Of a stretch of 38,554 nucleotides of DNA, positions 1 through 7,800 are shown one piece after another. The notes beneath the pieces are model-generated. The model was not told where the DNA came from. It saw only the letters and a list, made by a program, of their open reading frames with translations, and did no database searches. Position 1 is the first letter of the stretch. Every line of letters starts with the position of its first letter. Origin of the DNA: Chitinophaga pinensis (lineage in GTDB: Bacteria > Bacteroidota > Bacteroidia > 2-12-FULL-35-15); the NCBI GenBank assembly GCA_945885475.1, contig CAMCYR010000029.1:1-38554 (forward strand), read 5' to 3'. Made by a program: the position numbers and the translations under genes.

Positions 1-1
1 T

Positions 2-2020
2 TTTTTTCCAACAGGCGGTGCGGCATATGATGCAGGTGGTTTGTGTGGAATTTTATTTTGTCCAGAGACCAATAGAAGGTCAGAATCTCCAACAATTAAT
101 TGCACAGGGAAAACAACCATCACTGTTAATTTTAATTATATAGAAGGTGGTCAAACTACTTTTGATGATGCAACTTTTTATTATTTTGATGGTGCTGTAT
201 GGGCAATGTTAGATAATATGCCTAAGACGTTAACTGGTTGTGGTCCACAAGGTTTATGGGCTTCAAGGACAATTGCTCTTCCGGTTTCTGCTGATAATAA
301 TCCACTCGTAAAAATAGCTTTCAGTTGGCTGAACAATGATGATGGTGTAGGAAGTGATCCATCATTCGCCGTTGACGATATTACCTTATCAACCGTTTCT
401 TCATTAAATACAATTACTACCGGAACAATTACCGGAAGCCCGTTTTGTGCCTGCAGTATTGTAAATGTTCCTTTTACAAGTACAGGAACGTTTACTGCAG
501 GAAATACATATACAGCTCAATTATCTGATGCTCTTGGAAGTTTTGCAGCAGCCACAACTATTGGAACACTAGTGAGCATAGCGAATACGGGAATAATCGC
601 CTGCACTATTCCTTGTGAGACTCCATCTGGAGCGGCCTATAGGATTAGAATAATAAGTTCAACTCCTGCAGTTATTGGAACTGATAATGGTGTAGACCTA
701 ATAATAAATGCTGTGACAGTTCCATCCGTTTCTATTACTGCTCTTCCTTCCGGACCAATTTGCGCAGGCGATGCTGTTAATTTTACTGCTACCCCGACTA
801 ACGGTGGAACAAGTCCAACTTACCAATGGCAGGTCAACGGAGTGAATGTTGGTGGTGCTACTTCATCAACTTTTACTTCATCCTCATTTGTAAATGGTGA
901 TTTGGTAACAGTTATTATGACTTCAAATGCATTGTGCGCATCACCTATAACTGACACTTCAAATACAATTACAATAATTGTTTCTGCTTCTGTTCCTGCT
1001 TCAGTAAATATTACATCAACAAGTTCGACAATTTGCGCAGGTGATGCTGTTACGTTTACCGCTGCACCAACCAATGGTGGAGCTGCTCCATCGTATCAAT
1101 GGCAAGTGAATGGAGTAAATGCTGGAACAAATTCGCCTTCTTTTACTTCAACTGCATTGTCAAATGGTGATTTAGTTTCAGTCAGTATGACTTCAACTGA
1201 ACCTTGCGTAACAGGTTCTCCGGCGCCCTCAAACAGTATTTTAATAACGGTCACTACTTGCTCGCCTCCGGTAGCAAATTTTTCAGCTAATGAAACAATC
1301 TTCTGTACAACTCCCGCTTGCGTTAATTTTACTGATCTAAGCACGAATTCACCAACCTCATGGTCATGGTCCTTCCCGGGTGCAAGTCCTGCAACATCCA
1401 CCTCGCAGAATCCAACCAACATTTGTTATGCTGCTGATGGTTTTTATAATGTTACTTTAATTGCAACAAATGCCGATGGTTCGGATACATTAACCCAAGT
1501 AGCATACATCACGGTAGGTGATCCAATTCCTGTGACTATCATTGGTAATTTACTAATCAATGCCTGCGAAGAAACAACATTATATGCAAGTCCATCCGAT
1601 GGTACATATGTTTGGGGACCTGCTGGAAGTTCTTCCGGAGCTCAAATCACTGTTTCTCCATCAGCTACAACTGATTATTTTGTGACTTATACAAGTCCGG
1701 GTGGTTGTACCGATTCGGATACGGTAACGGTAGTGGTACAAAATATTTTTTCATACTATATGCCGACGGGTTTTTCTCCGAACGGAGATGGTATCAATGA
1801 TGTGATTCAGGTTCATGGCCGCGGTATCGATTATATCAATCTTCGGATTTTTGATAGAATAGGTGAGAAAGTTTTTGAAACATCCGATCCTGAAACGGCT
1901 TGGGATGGGAAATTAATCGGACTAAGGATGAATGATAATGTTTTTGTATATACGCTTGAAGTTACATTCTGTAATGGTGATACCGCCAAAGAAAACGGTA
2001 GTATCATGCTTGCCAGATAA
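2..2020 (+). CDS. Secreted multidomain protein with T9SS type B (CHU_C) sorting domain, 5'-truncated
   Basis: The frame is open from the first bases of the window, so the gene starts upstream and about 672 residues are visible; a TTG at 41 is not a convincing start. In order I see a beta-sandwich region resembling a MAM/laminin-type domain (to about nt 400), two consecutive Ig-like repeats of about 91 residues (each with ICAGDAV and YQWQVNGVN), a PKD-like domain (nt about 1260-1530, with WSWSFPG), one more Ig-like segment, and a C-terminal CHU_C domain from about nt 1750 (PTGFSPNGDGIND, then IFDRIGEKVFET and WDGK). The last domain is the known signal for type IX secretion and, in type B cargo, for surface attachment. 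Many Cys and Thr/Ser residues fit an extracellular adhesin-like protein. The gene for a PorP/SprF-family protein follows 50 bases later, the usual partner of such cargo. The true length and ligand are unknown. Confidence 0.9.
   Translation, partial: FFPTGGAAYDAGGLCGILFCPETNRRSESPTINCTGKTTITVNFNYIEGGQTTFDDATFYYFDGAVWAMLDNMPKTLTGCGPQGLWASRTIALPVSADNNPLVKIAFSWLNNDDGVGSDPSFAVDDITLSTVSSLNTITTGTITGSPFCACSIVNVPFTSTGTFTAGNTYTAQLSDALGSFAAATTIGTLVSIANTGIIACTIPCETPSGAAYRIRIISSTPAVIGTDNGVDLIINAVTVPSVSITALPSGPICAGDAVNFTATPTNGGTSPTYQWQVNGVNVGGATSSTFTSSSFVNGDLVTVIMTSNALCASPITDTSNTITIIVSASVPASVNITSTSSTICAGDAVTFTAAPTNGGAAPSYQWQVNGVNAGTNSPSFTSTALSNGDLVSVSMTSTEPCVTGSPAPSNSILITVTTCSPPVANFSANETIFCTTPACVNFTDLSTNSPTSWSWSFPGASPATSTSQNPTNICYAADGFYNVTLIATNADGSDTLTQVAYITVGDPIPVTIIGNLLINACEETTLYASPSDGTYVWGPAGSSSGAQITVSPSATTDYFVTYTSPGGCTDSDTVTVVVQNIFSYYMPTGFSPNGDGINDVIQVHGRGIDYINLRIFDRIGEKVFETSDPETAWDGKLIGLRMNDNVFVYTLEVTFCNGDTAKENGSIMLAR
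722..1257 (+). repeat. Two tandem Ig-like coding repeats (about 91 residues each)
   Basis: The segments at about 722-994 and 995-1257 encode closely similar modules. ICAGDAV starts at nt 758 in the first and nt 1031 in the second, an offset of 273 bases or 91 codons. YQWQVNGVN and NGDLV also recur at matching positions. This is a coding duplication within the surface protein and not a mobile repeat. Confidence 0.75.
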
Positions 2021-2070
2021 GAATGAAACGATAAAAAATATTTTTCTTTTTAGAATTTAATATAATATAA

Positions 2071-3105
2071 ATGAAAAAAATAACTCTTTTAACAGCAGCC
2101 GTTCTCTCCCTTTGTGTTTTCGGATTCGCACAGGATCTGCACTTTTCACAATTTTATGCTGCTCCCTTAAACGCGAATCCGGGCAATACCGGAGCGATCA
2201 ATGCGGATATACGGGTGTATTCACTTTATCGCATGCAATGGTTTACTGTTACCAATCCTTACAAAACATTTAACATTGCAGCAGACGGTCCGATCTTCAA
2301 AAAAAGAATGTTGAGTGACGATTTTTTCGCAGCGGGTATTAATATTACAAACGATAATGATGGCCCTGTTCGCTTGAAAACACAATCATACAATGCGCTT
2401 GTGTCGTATACTAAATTTATTGGTGGACGTCAGAAACACAACATTACACTTGGGTATACCATTGGTTATAATATAAAATCTGTTGCATTAGGCGGAGTGA
2501 TGTGGGATAGCCAGTATGATCCGAACGCGGGAACATATAATCCTGCTTATGGAACAGCTGAAGGCGGCGGAGGAATTGCCTACCTTGATATGTCAACAGG
2601 TCTTGTCTGGAATTTCAGAACAAATCATTTATTCCGAAGTGCCTTGGGTTTTTCTTTTCATCATTTTACTGCACCCCGAGTGAGTATTATCGGTGGATCA
2701 GAACGATTGATTCCGAAGTTAGGTGTACAATGGAATTTCGCATACAAATTAAGTGAGACCAGCAACACAACATTATTACCTAGTTTTATTGCATATCAGC
2801 AGGGAACATCTTTATTATTGAATGGCGGATTAAATGTGAAGTATGTTTTGGAAGAAGCATCCCGTTATACGGATAATCAAACTGATAAAGCATTTTATAT
2901 AGGGGTGTTTTATCGCTTCAGAGATGCTGTATATGTTACTTTTCGTTACGATTACAAAGAATTTTCTTTCGGTGCTGCATACGATATCAATGCATCGAAA
3001 CTAATTGAGGCAACGAAAACTGTTGGTGGGTTTGAGATTTTTCTTCAGTATAAAGGAATCTTTAAAAATAAATTATCGAAAACAACGAATGTCAGATTTC
3101 TATAA
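2071..3105 (+). CDS. PorP/SprF family type IX secretion system membrane protein
   Basis: A 344-residue protein with a clear signal peptide ending near residue 20 (VFGFA-QDL), followed by the family's N-terminal signature HFSQFYAAPLNANPGNTG. The rest is an alternating aromatic and glycine-rich pattern typical of an outer-membrane beta-barrel. PorP/SprF proteins are outer-membrane components that serve T9SS. Many Bacteroidota carry several paralogues, each next to a type B cargo gene, as here. The family fit is strong. Whether this is the core PorP or a cargo-specific SprF paralogue cannot be decided, though the position behind a CHU_C protein favours the latter. The gene is probably co-transcribed with the cargo gene, and a strong terminator follows at 3127. 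Confidence 0.9.
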   Translation: MKKITLLTAAVLSLCVFGFAQDLHFSQFYAAPLNANPGNTGAINADIRVYSLYRMQWFTVTNPYKTFNIAADGPIFKKRMLSDDFFAAGINITNDNDGPVRLKTQSYNALVSYTKFIGGRQKHNITLGYTIGYNIKSVALGGVMWDSQYDPNAGTYNPAYGTAEGGGGIAYLDMSTGLVWNFRTNHLFRSALGFSFHHFTAPRVSIIGGSERLIPKLGVQWNFAYKLSETSNTTLLPSFIAYQQGTSLLLNGGLNVKYVLEEASRYTDNQTDKAFYIGVFYRFRDAVYVTFRYDYKEFSFGAAYDINASKLIEATKTVGGFEIFLQYKGIFKNKLSKTTNVRFL

Positions 3106-3126
3106 AGTAAATAAGTCTGTATGAAA

Positions 3127-3161
3127 AATCCCTTTCTGCAAATGCAGGAAGGGATTTTTTT
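3127..3161. terminator. Bidirectional rho-independent terminator
   Basis: A 13-bp stem (3127-3139 pairing with 3144-3156, one G-T wobble) closes a 4-base loop and is flanked by A5 on the left and T7 on the right, so it can work on either strand. It lies between the convergent PorP/SprF gene and the beta-helix lipoprotein gene. Confidence 0.9.
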
Positions 3162-3182
3162 ATGATTAAATTTTTAAATAGA

Positions 3183-4622
3183 TCAATAGAATTCATATGC
3201 ACCTAGATCGGGAAGTGATGTACTTGGATTTGGCCGTGCTGCATTGTTGAGGTCAAACGGAATAAAAATTCCCGTATCACCTTTGTCAACGGCAAATGAA
3301 GTGGCATTTAAACGATAATCATTAATGCTTATATCTCTGTATCCGGGATTGTTTGTATAAACAGTATTGTAATGCACATTTGCAGTATTTCTCTGTGTTT
3401 TTAATATGCAATGATCAAACTTGTAAGAGAAATATCCCGGTCCGGCAAGGCTTAACGAATCGATTCCAATTTCTTCATCAATATCTCCGTAGATGATACA
3501 ATTTCCAAAATAGGCGCTGTCTAATGGTCTAACAATGTATGCGCTACCAGAAACATAATAATTACTCAACGCAATGATCGGAGTATTTCTTTCATCTCGG
3601 TCCCAGAAATTTGCAAACGTACAATGTTCAAAACGGTATTTTCCGCCAATGGTAAGTGCTGCAACATATTGTCCGCAATTGGCAAAAACACAATTCACCG
3701 CTCTGATGTGAGCGCCTTGTCCGTATAAAGCCGCAGCCGACATGTTTTTTACAATCGTATTTGAAAGTCGAAGCGTAGGATTTGTAAGAGATGCAACCGT
3801 ATCGACTTGTATTCCAATTTGTCCGTTTTTAATGATTGCCCAATCGATGATATTATTTTTACTCAATTGGGAAAGCCATATTTTACCCCATTGTCCGGGA
3901 ATATCTTTGTATTCGGGCTCTAGACGGTCGCCTTGAAAACGGACTTCATTGCCATGAGTTCCTAAGATCTCAAGCGTACCTTCTTTATACACCCAAAGAA
4001 CAGCACTGTTGTGCATGTATATTTTTGTTCCTGCCTGAATGGTTACTTTGCAAGCAGAATCTACTACCACATAGCCAAACATTAAATGTGGTTTATCATT
4101 AGGAAGTATTGTATCGAATCCAGAACGCCCAATAATTGAATAAAATTTTCCTGGTAAAGGTTTATGTAAATATACATCTTGTCCGATCGCAAGAAGCTTC
4201 ACATCCTGAATATTTCCATTCGTTTCAAAGATGATGGAATCTTTTACAATAAGGGGAAGGCTTCCCGTAGGATTTACAAATACCTGAACAAAAACATATA
4301 AGCTATCACCGCCTAAAATTTCAATATCCGTTAAAACAGGTGCACTTGCCGTGGTAGAAACACCATCAATATTTAGCTTAAATGCTGAGCCTGTTCCGCC
4401 AGCCAGATATGCTTTTGAAATGTTTATTGGTTGATCGTAGGTATTATAAATGCGGAAAACTTTTGTAGTGGAGCCTGCAAAATGAAAAACAGTATCAAAT
4501 AACACCGAATCTGTTGAAAATTGAAGCTTTGCGCTGGAGTCTGTGATTAGTTCATCCTTTTTACAAGAAGACAAAATCGTTATGATTAAGACGCAAAAAG
4601 GAATGATTCGGGAAATTTTCAT
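3183..4622 (-). CDS. Right-handed parallel beta-helix lipoprotein
   Basis: The protein is 479 residues from the ATG at 4622. A reading from 4649 adds 9 residues ahead of a perfect lipoprotein signal and would include a promoter box, so I chose the inner start. Residues 1-20 form a signal peptide with lipobox ILSSC (Cys20), followed by KKDE. The N-terminal part (about 35-150) looks like an Ig-like domain often seen in cell-surface Bacteroidota proteins (FDTVF, TTKVFRIYN). The remainder has short repeats with I/V-x-N turns, such as LRLSNTIVKNMSAAALYGQGAHIRAVNCVFANC, typical of a pectate-lyase-like beta-helix, and ends with PDLGAYEFY, a common ending in such proteins. It is probably exported and lipid-anchored. 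No catalytic residues can be assigned; a polysaccharide-binding or structural role is inference. Confidence 0.8.
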   Translation of the reverse strand: MKISRIIPFCVLIITILSSCKKDELITDSSAKLQFSTDSVLFDTVFHFAGSTTKVFRIYNTYDQPINISKAYLAGGTGSAFKLNIDGVSTTASAPVLTDIEILGGDSLYVFVQVFVNPTGSLPLIVKDSIIFETNGNIQDVKLLAIGQDVYLHKPLPGKFYSIIGRSGFDTILPNDKPHLMFGYVVVDSACKVTIQAGTKIYMHNSAVLWVYKEGTLEILGTHGNEVRFQGDRLEPEYKDIPGQWGKIWLSQLSKNNIIDWAIIKNGQIGIQVDTVASLTNPTLRLSNTIVKNMSAAALYGQGAHIRAVNCVFANCGQYVAALTIGGKYRFEHCTFANFWDRDERNTPIIALSNYYVSGSAYIVRPLDSAYFGNCIIYGDIDEEIGIDSLSLAGPGYFSYKFDHCILKTQRNTANVHYNTVYTNNPGYRDISINDYRLNATSFAVDKGDTGIFIPFDLNNAARPNPSTSLPDLGAYEFY

Positions 4623-4626
4623 GATA

Positions 4627-4634
4627 CAAATATA
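4627..4634 (-). promoter_or_regulatory. Candidate -7 box (TATATTTG) of the beta-helix lipoprotein gene
   Basis: An exact match to the Bacteroidota -7 consensus TAnnTTTG on the minus strand, only 4 bases before the ATG at 4622. No -33 TTG is present at the usual spacing; one lies 12 bases away. If it is used, the transcript would be leaderless or nearly so. Confidence 0.5.
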
Positions 4635-4743
4635 AAGTATGCGACACAAGAAACGGAATTTGCCCTGAAATATTTTAAAACTATTGAAAAATCGATAATT
4701 CTATGGAATTTAGTAAAGTATAGCATCAATCAATAAAAAAACT

Positions 4744-4751
4744 TAAATTTG
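4744..4751 (+). promoter_or_regulatory. Candidate -7 box (TAAATTTG) upstream of the 1969-residue SPOR/PD40 protein gene
   Basis: An exact TAnnTTTG match 112 bases before the ATG at 4864, implying a 5' leader of about 105 bases. There is no clear -33 element. The 241-base divergent intergenic region (4623-4863) otherwise shows only AT-rich sequence. Confidence 0.4.
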
Positions 4752-4863
4752 TGTAGTAGGGTGTTATACGAAAGGGGTATGTTTTTTGCAATAGATTGGA
4801 TATCAGTTTTTTATTAATTATCAGTTAAAGCCATTTTCTTCCGGAATAACCGGAATACGCTAT

Positions 4864-7800
4864 ATGAACAAGCAGGTAAGGTTAATTTACTTATTGCTAA
4901 TATCGTTTGCACTCAGCACGCGCTTTGCTTCTGCTCAAACTACTTTTGGTTCAGAAGAAGAGTTGAAAACACAGGCAGACAAATTATTTGATGAAGACGA
5001 GTTTGAAGAAGCCTATCCATTATATTCCCAACTCACCAGTATTTATCCAAAAGACCCTACTTACAATTACCGCTTGGGAGTTTGTATGCTTTACGCTAGC
5101 GATGATAAGGAAAAACCTGTTGCCTTTTTAGAGTTTGCTTCCAATAAACCGGATGTTGAAAAAGAAGTGTTTTTCTATCTGGCTCGTGCGTATCATTTGA
5201 ACTATCGTTTCGATGATGCCATAAAACAATACTTACTTTATAAAAATGTTGCATCCGCTGCAAAAGCAGAAAAGTTGATGGTGAATCGGCAGATCGAGAT
5301 GTGTAAAAGTGGTAAAAAACTACTCCGGAACTTAACTGATCTGGTAGTAATTGAAAAGAAAGAAATGAGCAAAACCGATTTTTTTCGTTCCTACGATATT
5401 TCAGATATTGGTGGAAAGCTTTTGGTAAAGCCTGATGAAAATGTTTTTAAATCAGCTTTGGACAAAAAGAAAAAAGAGAAATCGATCATTTACCTCGCAA
5501 CAAATAATAATCAGGTATTTTTTTCCAGCTATGGTGATGATCCTGAAAGAGGAAAAGATATTTATATTATTCGTAAACTTCCGACAGGGGAATGGAGTAA
5601 GCCGCAGACGCTGGGGTATCCTGTAAATTCTGAATACGATGAAGATTTTCCTTTCCTTCACCCGAATGGAAAGGTTATTTATTTTTGTTCGAAAGGACAT
5701 AATTCAATGGGTGGTTATGATATTTATAAAGCAACATTGAATGAAGAAACGAATACCTGGAACAAACCTGTAAACCTTGATTTTCCTATCAATACTCCGG
5801 ATGATGATATCTTATATATTACTAATGAATCAGAAACTGAAGCTTACTTTTCGTCCGCTAGAGCAAGTAAAAGTGGAAAGACCGCCGTTTATCATATCAA
5901 TGTTGAACGCAAACCAATTGACATTTCTATCATTAAAGGAGCAGTAGTAAAGAACCGCGACAACCAACCCTTAGATGTTAGGATCACTGTGAAGGATCTG
6001 AAAGAAAATGTGATTCTCGGCATGTTTAATTCTAAAGCCGCGAATGGTGTTTATCTAATCAATATTCCGAATGGAGGAAAGTTTTTGTTTACAGTGGAAG
6101 CAACAGGATTTGCTACACAATCAGATGTGGTGGAAGTGCCCGTTCAATATGTTTTTCGTCCGATGAAGCAAGAGATCAGTTATGAATTGGGAACGGATAA
6201 GCTTATTATTAAAAATCTATTTGATGAAGTATTAGACGATGCGAGTTATTTACTCGCTCTTAATTTTATTAAGGAAAAATCAAAAATGGAAGTTAGTGAT
6301 GTAAATGCATCCTTAAATTCTTCGGCTGCCACAGTAAAAGATGTAGCATCTGAAACGGCTGTTGCTGCAACAACCAATAAAGATAAAACGACTCCTACCA
6401 GCACAAAGTTAAGCAACAATGATATAGTTAAGATTGGATACGCTGACGCTGAATATGTAGCCAAGGAAGCGAAAGATCTTCATGAGCAAGCGGATGTGGC
6501 ATTGGTGCTTGCAAATCAGAAGAATGAATTATCTCTTAATAAATCAAAAGAAGCTGCTCAGCTACTTGATGATGCTTCTAAGATGGATGATTATTTGAAG
6601 AAACAGGCAACTATTGAGGAAGCAAATGCTGCAACAAAAGAGGCGGAAGAATTAAGTCAGGAAACAGTTGCAGCTTTTAATCTTGCAAAAAAAATTGAAT
6701 TCAGGGCGGAGGCGAAAGAACAAGAAGCAGATTTATCTTTGCAATATGCAAAAGATTTGGAAGCGGCTGTAAAATCAAAAAATTCTGATCCAGCATTGTT
6801 CGCTAAGTTGGAAGAACAACAAAAGAAGTTAGATGCGCTGTCTGAACAAAATAACAATCCAACATTGGTGAACAGCCTGAAAATGGATGTGGATAACAAA
6901 AAACGTGAATTGGATAAAGCGCTGCAGACTTCTGCAGATATCAAACAAGAAATTACTGATAACGAAGCATTAATTATTACTACCCAGGTTGATGCGGATA
7001 AAGAGAGGAATGAAAAGGTAAAGCAAGGATTGATTGATCAGTTGACAGGGCTGAAAATGGATACGGAAGAGAGTAAAAAAGATCTTGTATTGAACGAACA
7101 AAAAGTTGTTAAATTACAAAAAGAATACAACGGTGTGGTTAATGAAAAGGCATTGGTGAGCAATGTATACGACAATGCGAAAACCGTTACAAGTGAAAAA
7201 GCTACTGCTGATCTAGCGATGATTGATAAGGTAAAATTAGAGGCACAGGTAAATGCAATTAAAAATTCTACAACTGTAAATACTTTTGCAACTAAAACGT
7301 CAGAAATCGCTTCAAATACAACTTCTAATTCAACCGATAGTAATAAAAAAACAAATGATATTGCTCTTAGTAATTCAAAAAAAGTAGATAATACAGATAG
7401 TAATTCTTCTGAAAATAATTCAGATAAAGCAACAGCTGTTGGCGTAACAAATTCGAAAACAACAGATAATGCTTCTGATAATGCTACTCAGATAAAAATT
7501 GATTATGCAAAAAAATACGCTGATGATATCGCTGCTGCTGAGAATCTGGTGAATGAAGTAGAGCGTGAGAACACAAAAGCAGCGTTGTATAAAGATTGGT
7601 CAATATCCATTTCAGAAGACATCGTGGCTAAAAAAGCAGAGGTAAAAACGGAAAAAGACAAGACAAAGAAAAAAGAGTTGACAACTGAAATTTCTTCTTT
7701 GGAGAAAGAGTTGAAAGAGAAACAAAAAACAACTGCAACAATTCTAGTTGCGATTGAGAAACTAAAGAAAGAGGAAGCCCTTGCTGTTGCTAATAAAACA

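Noticed and set aside
820-1422. Two minus-strand open frames inside the surface protein gene
   Set aside because: They mirror the Thr/Ser/Asn-rich repeats of the true gene and resemble each other only because the Ig repeats do.
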